A stretch of 57,920 nt of DNA from Plantago elongata (Eukaryota > Streptophyta > Magnoliopsida > Lamiales > Plantaginaceae). Position 1 is the stretch's first letter. Each line of letters opens with the position of its first letter. The position numbers and the translations under genes are program-made. The stretch covers positions 1 through 57,920 of the forward strand of contig JAYMSP010000323.1 of the NCBI GenBank assembly GCA_036897095.1. The letters run 5' to 3'. The notes below the pieces were generated by a model that had not been told where the DNA came from, did no database searches, and worked only from the letters and a program-made list of their open reading frames with translations. Shown here in pieces: positions 21,559 to 33,769 of the stretch.

Positions 21559-23691
21559 TCATTCATCAACCTCCGCTCTGATCTCCTTGATGAGCTCGTC
21601 CTTGTACTCCTCAAACGAGCCATCGAATTTCTCTACAGTTCCATCCTCCACCAGCCATATCTGACTTCGTTCTTCATCATCACATACACGTGATATCAGT
21701 CTAGAATCGTGACTAACAAGTACAACACCACCTGTAAACTCATCAAGTGCATCGGCCAATGCATCAATACTTTGCATATCCAAATGATTAGTCGGCTCAT
21801 CCAATAATAGAATGTGAGGTTTTGACATTGATATGGAAGTGAAGACCACTCTCGCCTTTTGCCCTCCTGAAAGTTTCACAATTGGTGTCAAATGGTTATG
21901 GCTAGGAAGTCCAAACTTCCCGAGCTTTGCACGAACAGCCTCTTGCTTGCTTAGTCCCTCTTGATCCGGATGTAGACGAAGAAGATATTGAACAGGTGTT
22001 TCACCCATTGTCAAAAGATCCACAAAATGCTGCGAGTATCTCCCAATCCTCAATTTCTGGCTTCTCCTAACTTCACCCTCAGTTGGGACCAAATCACCTG
22101 CAAGTAGGTTGAGCAACGTGGATTTTCCAGCTCCATTCGGTCCAACAATTGCAACACGAGTTCCCATATCAATACCAACATCCACATCAGAGAGCTTAAA
22201 GTCCTCCCGATTAGGGTAACTGAAGGTAACCTCAATTAGCTGCAGAAGCGGTGGTGTAAGCTCGGTGGGTTCAGGGAAATGGAACTCCACAGAATAATCT
22301 CTCCATTTCTGAGGAGCTTCAGGTGTAGGTTCATCTTCATCTACAATCTTGCTTTTACCCTTCTTCTTGGAAGCTTCCTTTGCAGCATGTTTGGCTCGAT
22401 CCTTCACCTTTTCCTGCTGAGCCTGATTACCTGACCTCTTAGCTGCCTTCACTTGCTTGTCGTGAATCTCAAACTTCTTGTTTGCCTCCTTGCGACGTTG
22501 TTCATAACCTCTTTCAAAATCATCAAAATTCCCACGATAGAAGTGGAGCTTCAGGTCATGAAGATGGATGATTTCACCACAAACTGTGTTCAGAAAGTCT
22601 CGATCATGAGAAACAACTACTAGAGTTTTCTTCCACCTGCATAAGTATTCTTCTAACCATAGAACAGCCCTAAGGTCGAGATGATTGGTGGGCTCGTCCA
22701 ATAGCAACAGAGTAGGCTGAATAAAAAGTGCTCGGGCTAATGAAATTCTCATCCTCCAACCACCACTAAAAGACTTTGTTGGACGGCCCTGCATATCTTT
22801 AGTGAAACCCAAACCATTGAGAATTTTCGAAGCTTGAGCCTCCGCAGCATCTGATCCCATTATCTCCAGTTTTTCATACAATTCAGCTAGTCTCTCTCCA
22901 GCATCATCATCATCATTGTCACCTGTAACCACCTGTGGCGCACCCTGCAAAGATTCAACTTCTCTCCGAAGCTCAACTAGTTCTTCATTAGCTGAAACAA
23001 CTGCTTGAAGAGCAGTTTTATCATCTCCAACAACTTCTTGTTCAACCAAAAGCACATCAATGTTTTTGGGCACTGGTATCTTTCTCCATGCGAGGAGCTT
23101 TAAAAGAGTAGACTTTCCCATCCCATTGGGCCCAACAAGTCCATACCTCTTCCCATGGGAAATCTTCACAGCTGTGTTTTTCAACAACTCTTTACCGCGA
23201 GCTGACACGGAGAAGTTATCAATGGTGATATCCTTAACATTAGCATCTGCCTCATCCCCTCCATCAAGAACAGAGGCACGGCTTCCAATTACCACAGTAA
23301 ATGCATCACGATCATCCCTCATGGCCTCTTGTTTCGCCAGCTCTTGAGCCTGCGTAACAAGCATGTCCTTCTTTTCTCGTTTCTTCAGCTCTTTCTGACT
23401 TACACCTATCTCAAGATTTCTATTCTTCGATTTTTTCTGAAGTTCAAGCAGCTTTCGCTCTTCATCCGAGTCAAGCTCATCTTCCTCATCGGAGGATGGC
23501 AGATCAATTCCATCAATATAAGATGATCCCTGTGGAGCTGCTTTAGGCTTGGGTTTACTGGGTCCTTTTTTCGGTTTCTCAGGCTTTGTTTCCATGCTAG
23601 CAAGCATGGAAGATACGGATGGTGCCTTAACTTTACCACTCGGCTTAGCTTTGGTGCTAGCACCACTATCATCTCCTTTCTTCTTTCCCAT
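21559..23691 (-). CDS. ABCF4: ABC transporter F family member 4 (GCN20-type, no membrane domain)
   Basis: Soluble tandem-ATPase protein of the GCN20/ABCF family, which acts on ribosomes and in translation control rather than transport. The 710-residue CDS is intronless. Residues 1 to about 130 are Lys-rich and charged, with an acidic SSDEEDELDSDEE patch. NBD1: Walker A GPNGMGKST (187-195), signature FSGGWRMRISLARAL (from 308), Walker B TLLLLDEPTNHLD (to 339). A basic linker spans 395-450. NBD2: Walker A GPNGAGKST (517-525), signature KLSGGQKARV (from 606), Walker B ILLLDEPTNHLD (to 638). Length and motifs match Arabidopsis ABCF4 (about 720 aa). The ATG is preceded by in-frame leader with a 5'UTR intron, and all catalytic motifs are intact. 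Confidence 0.95.
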   Translation of the reverse strand: MGKKKGDDSGASTKAKPSGKVKAPSVSSMLASMETKPEKPKKGPSKPKPKAAPQGSSYIDGIDLPSSDEEDELDSDEERKLLELQKKSKNRNLEIGVSQKELKKREKKDMLVTQAQELAKQEAMRDDRDAFTVVIGSRASVLDGGDEADANVKDITIDNFSVSARGKELLKNTAVKISHGKRYGLVGPNGMGKSTLLKLLAWRKIPVPKNIDVLLVEQEVVGDDKTALQAVVSANEELVELRREVESLQGAPQVVTGDNDDDDAGERLAELYEKLEIMGSDAAEAQASKILNGLGFTKDMQGRPTKSFSGGWRMRISLARALFIQPTLLLLDEPTNHLDLRAVLWLEEYLCRWKKTLVVVSHDRDFLNTVCGEIIHLHDLKLHFYRGNFDDFERGYEQRRKEANKKFEIHDKQVKAAKRSGNQAQQEKVKDRAKHAAKEASKKKGKSKIVDEDEPTPEAPQKWRDYSVEFHFPEPTELTPPLLQLIEVTFSYPNREDFKLSDVDVGIDMGTRVAIVGPNGAGKSTLLNLLAGDLVPTEGEVRRSQKLRIGRYSQHFVDLLTMGETPVQYLLRLHPDQEGLSKQEAVRAKLGKFGLPSHNHLTPIVKLSGGQKARVVFTSISMSKPHILLLDEPTNHLDMQSIDALADALDEFTGGVVLVSHDSRLISRVCDDEERSQIWLVEDGTVEKFDGSFEEYKDELIKEIRAEVDE

Positions 23692-23740
23692 GGAAACAAC
23701 TAATATGTCAACCTAGCAGATAAGACAACGAATCCCTTCC

Positions 23741-24323
23741 CTATAAATTAAAGAGAACATGATAAGAGGTCCGGTAATCAGGAACAAACAGGGAAACTAA
23801 ACTTCACAGAACTGAATCGATAAAAACAAGTCTAATCCCAATTTCTTTTGAAGCCGACTCTTATGCAACTAAAGGCACAATAAAATTCGATTGGGAACCA
23901 GAAGCTAATAACATATTCTAAGAATCCTAAACCTATCCTAAGAAACCTTTAATCAGTATTCCGTTTCTTAACTGAACTAGGATTCCCAAACGCAAACTCT
24001 TCGAGGATGTTCGGCCAAAAACTGAAGTTCAGAAAATCGGATTAAAAACACCTAAATTTTTACTCAACTCAAGGTTTTAATTCTATACCAATCACTCTAT
24101 TACTCATCCATTAACTCATCATCAGCAACCTATGAGATTCGAAAACTAAAAAGAAAATCAAGAGCTAACTGGAATTCGAGAAATCACAAAATAAAGAGAA
24201 GCTCCCGTACGACTAATTCCAATTGAATCTATTGATAGTGCAAATCAACAAAAGATAAGAACTTGATAGACAGATGAAGAAAAGGAGGAGCTGATCTAGT
24301 GAATAGCTAAAAAAGAGTAATAC
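23741..24323 (-). other. Predicted 5'UTR intron of ABCF4
   Basis: On the - strand a CTTCCAG|GTATTA donor at 24324/24323 and a pyrimidine-rich TTTAATTTATAG acceptor at 23742-23741 flank AT-rich DNA that lacks coding content. The resulting leader has a non-coding exon upstream of 24324 and about 49 nt before the ATG. Leader introns are common in constitutive plant translation genes. Confidence 0.6.
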
Positions 24324-24479
24324 CTGGAAGACGTAGATGGATCGAATAGTGCCGGAGAATGAGAGGCGGAGATAGATTTTGCAGGCCTATGTTCTGGGAT
24401 CCAGTCCAGTAGCTAAGATGAAGAGGTTCAGAAATAGAGAGATGGAGAATTAGGGTTGAGTAGTATGCTCTTAATTTTT

Positions 24480-25397
24480 AGAATCGTGCTAAGACGATGA
24501 GCCTATTACGTGTCTGGTTTTCACTCCTTATTATATACATGCTCATGGTTTATCATTCCACTGTCAATTTTTGTCTTGTTAATATTCACCGATTTATTTT
24601 GGGAAATATATCCAAGTTTGGTACGGTTGGTATTTTAATACGTATATTTGTGATCATTTAATTTTAATATTTTAAATTTCATAATTCTTGTCTTAATTAA
24701 ATTAATTAAACTGTTAATTTTTTAATCGAATTAACAACAATTTATATATGAATTAGTTTATTGTTTATCAATTCATGTGCTTTTAATAAAAATACGAGTG
24801 ACGTGCAATAATATTGAAACTTGGAAAAAATAAACAAGTTACTTATGCCATAGTGTCCATGTGATCCAATGGAGTCCAGTTGCAAACTCGTTTTTTAGAC
24901 CGTCCCTTTGGGCAAGTCGTGGGGAGAAACCACGGATATAAAATATGTTTCGTGATATAATTTTTATATTTTTTAAATGTAAAATTCCAAAATTCATAGT
25001 CCAAAATTCAGATTTTTATCATGGATAGTAATTCTGTGAAAGCAAGAAAATTTGATGCCATAAATAGAACAGTTTTATACTAGTATCAATAGTCCCACTC
25101 CCATACAAAAGAACCCCTGAAGAGTCTCTCTCTGGCTAGTTTAGCTACTTGACTGCTAATCCGGGCAAGATTTTTGTAGTTCATAAACCTATCAATAATA
25201 CACCCTTACATGGATCCACATATCCTGGAAGTACATATACAAGATATTTCACCATCAAATTTACAACCTTCACCAAAAAATGGTAAGTCGTTGCGTCACC
25301 TCTACATCAGCTAGTAATGCTCAGCGGTATCGGTTATACGCCGTTTCATCTTATAGTAGGATGTTCACATGAATGACTAATGAGTCATACGGTATGT
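24480..25397. other. Spacer between ABCF4 promoter and NRAMP 3' end
   Basis: AT-rich. It contains the ABCF4 upstream region on the left and the NRAMP 3'UTR on the right. No separate gene or mobile element recognised. Confidence 0.5.
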
Positions 25398-28300
25398 TCA
25401 TGAAGATATCGATCTCTTGGCTTTTCCAACCAAAGTGGAGAAGTTGAATTCTCTGGACACAAGATATACAATGAAGCATACATACGCAGCTGTAAAAACG
25501 GACACACCAGAAATGAACAGTGCACCACTTCCTTCGGTAGAGAAGAAATCTACCAACAGATATCCGTTTATTACTATCACCAGCCCTGCTACCATCCATG
25601 ATATTATCTACAGTACACAGCAGAAACATGTCAGTTTTTCTTTTTTACTGCAAGTGTATCTAAAGTTCAACTAAAAACAAGATGAAATGCAAATAAACTG
25701 TTGCCAAGCATACATGATACATGTGTAGAATTCATGCAAAAATCTGGAGCGCCAAATGAACATAAAAGTTTATAAAAGAATTAACGAGTCAAATTGTAAA
25801 GGTGTGGTAGGATACTAGGATTAACTTGGTGATCTTCATTTTTCCTCAGAAATGGAATAAAAACAAGTATTGGAGTGTTGGTCACTCTCGAAACAAATAT
25901 TTTAAAAATTCATTTTCTTCCACAGACCAAACAAATATGATAACTACAGTCTCATATTCGAAGACCAAATATAGATGCATTTACAAATTCAGTTTTGGAA
26001 TATTTTGAAATGCATATCATAGAACAGCAATAAATTTCACCACCAAGAAAGAGACTCATGGATGAACTAAACACGTAGTTCCACAGAATGGTGTAGACCG
26101 CATATTAGACAATCTAGAAAGGAATTTCCATGTAAATCTCAAAAAGTTTGCAAGAAAAGTACCTGAAGAACAGGGCCAATTTTGAAATATCCCATGACTT
26201 CCTCTTTGGACACCAACCAAAGCAGGGGGATAAGAGCAAACGGGATCTGAATCGACTGAAGCACATTAAGCCATTCATTCAGAACATCCAAAGAACTATC
26301 GGAGGTTTCAAAAACAAGAGCAACAATTAGAGTAGGGATAATCGCGCAGCTTCTTGTTATCAGTGCCCTCTGCCACTTCTTCAAAGGCAAGTTCAGAAAC
26401 CCTCCCATGATGAATTGACCAGCATAAGTGCCTGTTATAGTGCTGCTCTGTCCAGCTGCCAGTAAACCAATCGCCCATATGTACAATATCGGGAACATTC
26501 CTCCACCAAACTTCTCCTGAAGATACTGGCCCGCATTTATGAGGCCAATGCTGTCGGCTACATCAGTACCGTAAAATGCCTTGGCAAAAACAGTGGTAAC
26601 AAATAAGTTGATCATGAAAGAAATAGCAAGTGCAATTGCAGACTCAATGGAGAAGTATCTAAGAGCTTCCTTCACACGCCCTATCTTCCGACTGTCGACC
26701 TCTCGAGACTGCACAAGTGCAGAGTGTAGAAATACGTTATGTGGCATTATAATGCAACCCACGACTCCCACTGCCTGCTTTATTGTACTTGAGCTGAGTT
26801 TCGGAACGAGAACACCTACAAATCCAAGTCACATAATACTAATTATAATCCCATAACTAAGTGAAACGAATTGTATCCATTCACGACGTTTTTTCTCACC
26901 AAGTAAAAGATCACGGCCATCAGGTTTTGTTTCGCCAAACATCCACGCAAACGAGACTGCCATGGTTGCTATAAGTACCGCAAAAAGCGCCTCCAGCTTT
27001 CTCACTCCATAATTCTCAAGGTATAAAAATATAAAACTGCGTTCACACAATGATAAGACAGATGAATCAATCACCAGCATACGGTTTGGATATTCCTTGC
27101 ACAAAGGAGTTAAATAGTTCACAGGAAAATCAACACATAACAGAAAATTTCAACTAGCCAACGACTCTAATAAACAAATAAAAGAGTGACGCAAGTTAGA
27201 TGTACCAAGTATTTTACTGAACTGAAACTCCACTATACACATTCCTCTTTATGTCTTGAAGAACAATAAAAGAATCCACTTTCTTGCCCCCACCATGTTA
27301 ATACTCCTACTACATATATAGATTGAGAAGATATATCACCTTAAATATCAAGCTTGTAGCAGAAATATTTCACTGATTTATTCCCTTTTAGAAAATTTCC
27401 AATAAATGGCCCCTACATATGAAACTAAATTCCTGTTTCCAAATGTTTCTGGTTAGTGAAATTAAAGGTTCTGTAAACCAACTCTAGAAGTGATCTGTTA
27501 GGTACCTGTTTCCATAAACTTCAAAAAATATCTAATTGATCAAACGATACACTACCACAAACCCAGGCCCTCTGTCTAGCAAATCTACCTAGTCTCTATC
27601 TAGTGCGACCTTATCAACTCATCAACTAATAAACTAAACCATATTATCTGTTACCCGAAGCTTGTAGTTTAGAATGCTATGACATAAGCTAGCTTATCCT
27701 TTTCTTACACTCAATTTCTGCTAAATCAACGAAATCATATGCATGCGAGCTAATTCATCAAACACAAAGTCCAAAACTCCAAATCAACCAACTAATCATT
27801 TACATCATATTAGCAAGGTAGGTGATTTAATTATCAATCACATTCCAGCATACTACTCTACCATTTCTAACGAGCAATAACAAGCTTACAAAGTTGAAAA
27901 CAGGCATAATCACAAACTAACCAAGAACAGAATTAAATCACTACTGGCTAAGAAATTAAGAATCATACCAGTCAAGAGCAGTGATAATAACACCAGCCCA
28001 AAGAGGCAAAAATCCATTGCTCAAAATCTTAATCGCAATAGCACTTCCAATAACCTCCTGAATATCAGCTCCAACGAGAGCCAGCTCAGCCATGACCCAG
28101 AGCAACATTCTCGCCCAAACAGGATACTCCTCCCTACAGTGCTCGGCCAGGTGGCGCCCTGTCGCAACCCCAAGCCTGGCAGCAAGCAGCTGAATCAAAA
28201 GCCCCATCACAGTTGCCCAGAGCAATAGCCATAGGAGAGAGTTGCCTGCAATTGCTCCAGACTGGAGATCGCCTTCCAAATTGCCCGGATCGAGGAAAGC

Positions 28301-28489
28301 TATGCTCATGAGGAAGCCAGGTCCGGTGAAGAGCCAGAGCTTCCGCCATGAGAAGGGCGGAGCGGTGGTGGAGAATTCGTCGGAATCGGAGAGGCTGATG
28401 ATGTGGACTTTCTCGGTTGGGTCGTATGCCGTGCTGCTGTCTTCTGGGTGGAGGAGGAGTGGTTGTTGTTGTTGTTGATCATCTGGCAT
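25398..28489 (-). CDS. NRAMP3: NRAMP divalent metal transporter, NRAMP3/4-type
   Basis: Proton-coupled Fe2+/Mn2+ transporter; members of this branch export metals from the vacuole. Exons on the - strand: 28489-27969, 27036-26900, 26815-26163 and 25607-25398. Phases add up to 506 residues, and the four-exon layout matches Arabidopsis NRAMP2-5. Metal-binding motifs are intact: [13 protein letters not shown] at 67-79 (TM1) and [15 protein letters not shown] from 243 (TM6). The consensus transport region [20 protein letters not shown] is complete. The N-terminus has an acidic/dileucine QPLLLH motif and [10 protein letters not shown], like the tonoplast-targeting N-termini of NRAMP3/4. Closest features ([25 protein letters not shown]) favour NRAMP3/4 over NRAMP2. 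Intron 1 is 932 bp. No defects seen. Confidence 0.93.
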
Positions 28490-30247
28490 GGTGGAGAATT
28501 GAATTGAAATGGATTGGGGAATTTAGTTTGTTGAGAGTTTGATCAGTAAAATGATGAAATGGAGAAGAAGAAGAAGATGATGATGGAGCAGTGAATGGTA
28601 TTATCTGTTATGGTTTAATTTGGGAAAGTGGGGCTTTTTATTGTTGGTGGAAAAGAGAGAACTCATGGTGCTCTGCTCTGCAACAAAGAAAAAAGAAAAA
28701 GGAAAAGGACAATATCTGAACAGAACAAAACCCAATCTAATCTAATCTAATGAAATTTTCTGATAATTTGTTTGTACTTGTTTTTGGCCATGGGGGCATG
28801 GATTGGGAGGTACACATCATATTCATGTCTACGTTTGATTCATGAGGTAATTGGTTGACTCCTTGCTTAGATTTTATACTCAACTATTGGTAATTAAAGA
28901 AATCTTGAAGAATTATCTATGGTTAGAATGAGTTTATAATAGTATCTTTGTCTAATAATGTAATGCGAGGGAGGTGATAGTCGATTCATATAGTGTGAAC
29001 GTATTTCTCAGAGTATTAATAAATAATATAATAAGTATCAGTTTGTTTAACAACTTTTTAAAAACGTAAAACAATTTTAGGTAGATTGTGCTTCTGTTTT
29101 CTTCTCTTTCCTCCCGCTTCCATACGTCTTCTTTTCGGTTTCAATCGGTGCAGCCCAACTTTCCTTGGAATTCACGAAACGCTTCAATTTCCCATCCGAA
29201 TCAATTGATCGTCGCAATGATACCAAGGATCAGATGGAGTTGTTCCGAACAGATTCATGCTCACCCATCGTTTCGCTTCTATAAAACCATCGATCAGATC
29301 CCTACTTATTATTAATCTCACTTGTCGGGCAATGGGTGCTCTGTGCTTGTCTATTATCACACTTTTCTTCCCCTTCAGGTATTATATCAGTTTCTATGAG
29401 TAAATTGTTTAGACTCTTTAGATTACCGTGTGTTTGGATTCATTTTATGCGTTTTGTGCGGTTGCCATAGTAGAATTTTGGAGTGAGTTCATATGGTATC
29501 GATTTCTTTCTTTGTACAAGCAGTCGAATCATATGTGAACACCAATTGTTTGTGAACTTTTTCATGGAACAATTTGTTTCTGGGTGTGCTACTTTCGAAT
29601 TTAAGGCATAATCAGCATATATTCTTTAGAATTGCTACTTGTGCTTATATGCTTGGATATTTACCTTTTTGACTTTCACGTTTCTTATGATATGAAGTTT
29701 AGTTAGAGTATTCAACTTCTCTTTGACATATATGCTTCCAGGTTCTTTCTGAAATCACATTTAAATTTTCTTCTTCTCCTTTGTTGTGCTGCCATTGCTG
29801 TCGAGTTGCTTTCAGGATTCTTAGGTCTAATCCTTTGCATCCAAATACTATTCATGCATTAAAGACTCTATGCACTGTGTATAACAAATGAACATATTTT
29901 TTTTCATTACCGATATTATAATCCTCCTAGCTTTACATACAACTGACGTCATTTGTGAAATGCAGGAGGGTTTTTTTTATCCTGGTTTTGAGTTGATGGT
30001 TTCTTCTTTGATTCTTACAGTACAAATTAATATTCTCCAAAGTGTTTACAATTTTATGCAGCCTAGGGGTTACAATGTAGACACAATTTTAAGGTCTTCC
30101 GATCCTCTTTGACTTTTTATGCAGTTTATCAAAATTAAATTTTGTAGCCTTTCAATGTACTGGAGATTGGATGTGAGTGTGGTGGTAGGAAGCAAGCAAA
30201 GATTGACAATGTTGTGATGTTTGCTTTTGTGTGGGTACAAACTCTTA
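28490..30247. other. NRAMP upstream region and AT-rich spacer; possible small transcript
   Basis: The first 250 bp are the NRAMP promoter/5'UTR, with GAAGAAGAAG words. Between 29088 and 29380 the composition becomes mixed and pyrimidine-rich, like a plant leader, and a reading MGALCLSIITLFFPFR ends at a plausible GTATTATATC donor. It resembles a signal peptide, but I found no downstream exon that completes it. It could be a remnant first exon or chance. Confidence 0.25.
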
Positions 30248-30779
30248 GACAAGCCCAAATGGGGCGCCGTCGGCGCCCCAATGGGGCTTTCTCGCCGCGC
30301 CAACGAGTCGGCGAGAAGAATGGCGCCGTGCCACGGCGCCCGGCACAGCGCGGGCAGCAGCCAATCGGCTGCTGTCAAGTGTCCGATCCTTTTTTATTTT
30401 TATTTTTCGTTTTGTTCGTTTTTCCGGTTTTTAGTTTTTATCCGTTTTCGAACGATAATATCTCCAAAAATAGTTAATAGAAAAATATAAAAAAATCACC
30501 AGTGGATACGTTTTTTCACGATCTACAAAATGAGACCAAATTTGATTTTTTTAAATTTTTTAATTATTTATTTGAACCTTTAAAAAATTATAAAACGACT
30601 TAAAACAATGCAATTTCATTAATTTCAACATCTAAGCACTCTTATAATATGAATAATATGTAAATAAAAATTAAAAAATTAAAAAAATTGATGAGTGGCG
30701 ACGACGCGACGACGACGCGCCACCACTGGAGCAAAAACTACGACGACGCGCCGTCGGCTCGTCACCATTGTGGATGGTC
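30248..30779 (+). mobile_element. PIF/Harbinger-like non-autonomous DNA element
   Basis: The left end GACAAGCCCAAATGG pairs with the inverse of the right end (GACCATCCACAATGG), and the element is flanked by the trinucleotide TTA on both sides (30245-30247 and 30780-30782). A TWA target duplication and short imperfect terminal inverted repeats are characteristic of PIF/Harbinger elements. The ends are very GC-rich (GGCGCCGTCGGCGCCCC; GACGACGCG repeats), while the 300-bp middle is AT-rich. No transposase is encoded. Length is 532 bp. Confidence 0.7.
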
Positions 30780-30782
30780 TTA

Positions 30783-31332
30783 TCTCTTTCTATATCAATT
30801 GTTTCTCTTGTCAATGTGGAATCAAATGTCAATTTAAAATTGGAGCTTTAATTCATTTCATCTTGTCTTCCTTTAGCAGCTTTGCTAACAAGTAATTTAA
30901 ATGGACAAATTGTACTTATATTGATGATGGAGATTACGAGAACTTTATTTTTATGTTAATGTATGTTTGCCTAGCTGTTAAAATAAAATATTCTTAGTAA
31001 AAGTTAGGGCGAATTACATCTACACTCCCTATTAGATTTAAAAGTTGCAGATGGCTAAGCGCGGTGCTCCAATTATAATCTTATGTAATGATATCAGGTG
31101 AGTATTGATTCGATTTGTATAAAGAGATATTTTTTTCTTAACAATCGGAATGAAATTTTGATCGATAATTTTCTTTTTTAAACAGTAAAGGGTGACTCGA
31201 ATCCTCGACCTATTTGATGGAAGTGAAGCGTTTTACCAATTGAGTGCACTTTGTTGTCAAATTATGATCGATAATAACCAATTAGACTTGATACTCTCAA
31301 GTATTAACCTATGCTTGCAAAAATTACAGAGT
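30783..31332. other. AT-rich spacer; nothing recognised
   Basis: Short spacer between the Harbinger-like element and ACTGA-family copy C. No coding region or structured repeat seen. Confidence 0.4.
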
Positions 31333-31470
31333 AAGGTTGTGTTCTCTTCAACTGAGATTTACAGAATTAAATTGAATTAAATTGGACTGAACTGAAATGA
31401 ATTGGAGTAAGGTATAAATTATAATTAAATCGAACTGAACTGAACTGAATTAAACTGAACTGATATTAAG
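31333..31470 (+). repeat. ACTGA-family MITE-like repeat, copy C
   Basis: Opens AAGGTTGTGTTCTCTTCAAC, then GGACTGAACTGAAATGAATT, the core GGTATAAATTATAATTAAAT, and GAACTGAACTGAACTGAATT. This is the most regular of the five copies in the window. Confidence 0.55.
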
Positions 31471-32464
31471 AAGTTTACAATCGTCTCATAAAATTTTGTG
31501 TTTGATGATTGGAGTGAAAATTTCAAGGCGCCAAAGAATGTTGACACAGTCATCGTCATCCTCGGAATAAACGAAGTACTAGATACTTAATTAAGATTAG
31601 AAGACGTGGAATAAAATTATTATTAGGATGAGACGTGGAAAAGGGAATTATGATTAATTAAAGCAATCACGATTATGTAAAGCTAAAAAAGTAAGCATTC
31701 GTGTGGGGGCATGAAGATAGCGCGTGTCGTTTTCGAGCTCACACGGGCCAACCCGAATCCGCTCACGACAAGCATTTATTCAGTCCATTTTGGCTTCTAC
31801 TGTTCGGTTCTACACATCTATTTTGGCTGCTGCTATAGTTCGGTCCAGTGGTGTGACTCACTATTTTGAATGTTGAATATAGTTCCACAAATCTTGTTTG
31901 CTGTTAATTAGGCTTCTGTAATAAAAAATGGCCAGTTGGTCTTTAAAGCTCAAACATTGATTGATATAAAATTTAAGTAGTGTTTTTAAATGAAATTAAA
32001 TTTTTATGTAAAATATTCAATTTAAGTGGAATTTAAGTGGGAATATGATCGATCTAATATTATAACAAGCATGACTTAAGTTTTGATTGCTTTATGATCT
32101 CAAGTGATGTCCATCTCATCCACCAACGTACGAAAGCATACATACAACAATCTACCAACATGCTTTTGTTGTCAGAACTCAGTGATGGTCCAAGATTCTC
32201 TCTTCCTTATCAAATCAACTGGTTTACCTAGGTAGATCTCCGATTCCTTATTGTTTTTAACCGTTACATTCTCACATATCACTGCACAGAATATTACTCC
32301 CTCTTTATGTAGTCATGTTATGTCCCAGATAAAATCAAATGCTACTGGTTGAAATTAAGGCATGAATAAGAAGCTGTGGAATGATAATATGTGACCAGAA
32401 ATGTATGATGCCCATCATTGTATACTATGAAAACGGAATGTTTTTTTAGTAACAAACAAACTAT
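31471..32464. other. AT-rich spacer; nothing recognised
   Basis: A somewhat more mixed segment at 31690-31860 is present without any protein or repeat match I can name. Confidence 0.4.
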
Positions 32465-32936
32465 CAGAGCCGGTCCGAAAAATATAAGGTCCCATACGAG
32501 TTTTTGAATATGAACCCCGAACAAATAATATAAATTAAAAAGTTATAGTTTTATATATTGAGATTATTACCTAGTACAGTAGTACCTACCAGAAATGTAA
32601 TCAGATAAGCCATCACCATTCACCATATTAAGTGTATGGAAAATATCGGGAAAAAAGTATTGAACTTTAATTAAGTATAGAACAAGAATCAAATTGTAGA
32701 TTTATACCTAATTGTAAAGTCCGATGTTTCTCTGTTGATTGAGGCGTGCAGAACATTTCTTCCGATTAATAATGTTTTGCTTCTATGTACTACGTCTTTG
32801 ATTGTTTAGCTAAGCCCTTTAAAACCTATTTTTTAATATGCATAAGAATTGTGTTAAAGGTTGGGTCCTAGTAAAATTGAGGCCCTATGCAGTTGAACAG
32901 TCGGCATGTAATTTGGACCGATCTTGCAAACCACCT
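32465..32936 (+). mobile_element. hAT-like non-autonomous DNA element
   Basis: The left end is CAGAGCCGGTCCGAAAA; the right end inverted is CAAGATCGGTCCAAA. Flanking 8-bp sequences CAAACTAT (32457-32464) and CAAACCAC (32937-32944) match at 6 of 8 positions, as expected for an aged hAT target duplication. The internal GAGGCCCTATGC word near the right end is typical of plant hAT termini. No transposase remains. Length is 472 bp. Confidence 0.6.
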
Positions 32937-32944
32937 ACGAATTC

Positions 32945-33769
32945 ATCGGGTATTAGAGACTTAGAAGCATAATATAATTTACTTCACTAAAAACTCTTCA
33001 CTTTGATTTTTTAGAAGTACATAGTATGATCTTTATTGATTGAATCCCAAATATTTTGAACACATAGAAGTCCATTACTACCCATGTTTTATATTTGATA
33101 CGTTTGAGTATGAATGGATTTCCCCATGAGATTGTGTCGGGTATGTATGTTAATAATTGTAAGGAGAACCTACAGTAAATAGAGTATGTGTGCAACATTC
33201 CGCATTCCACATCACTTACGACCGGATGAATGTGTATTTTAGTAGACCACGATTCTAACATAATATGAACAATTTAGGTAAGTTTAAAATCAAATTCGTG
33301 CAGGCTTCAGTTCAGACTGAACAATATCATATTTATTTTATGTGTGTGTACCTAATCATGTATTATCGAATAACCGATTGATTAGTAGTTGAGACTTTAC
33401 GATATGCAATGTAGTTATAGAAAAAAAAATAGTACTATAAACTTAGAAAAATCAACAGCCCATAGTTCTAAGATTTATAAATTGCTTTAAAGGGCCAAGA
33501 CCACATATTAAACGGCTTGCTAATTTCCTTGTGGGCCTTTTGGAGTACAGTCCACTAGTTCAAAAGCAAAAGCGAAAGGACTTGTAGTTAGCCGGTCCAC
33601 TACAGCACCATGCCCGTTTGATTTGTTTCAAAAACTGTAACGAATCTGTTCTCCAATTTTTTGTCAATTACACGACATAATAGGAAAAACGTACCTTGAT
33701 GTCAAAATTTTAGAGAAGGTAAAAAAATTCTAAAAGATATAAAATCAAGTTTTTTGCAGTTTTTGAATT
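32945..33769. other. AT-rich spacer; nothing recognised
   Basis: Includes a fragment near 33360-33400 sharing words with the diverged repeat at 1936-2475. No gene seen. Confidence 0.4.

Noticed and set aside
22050-23699. Additional frames overlapping ABCF4 on both strands
   Set aside because: Shadows of a long, highly conserved CDS with complete ATPase motifs.
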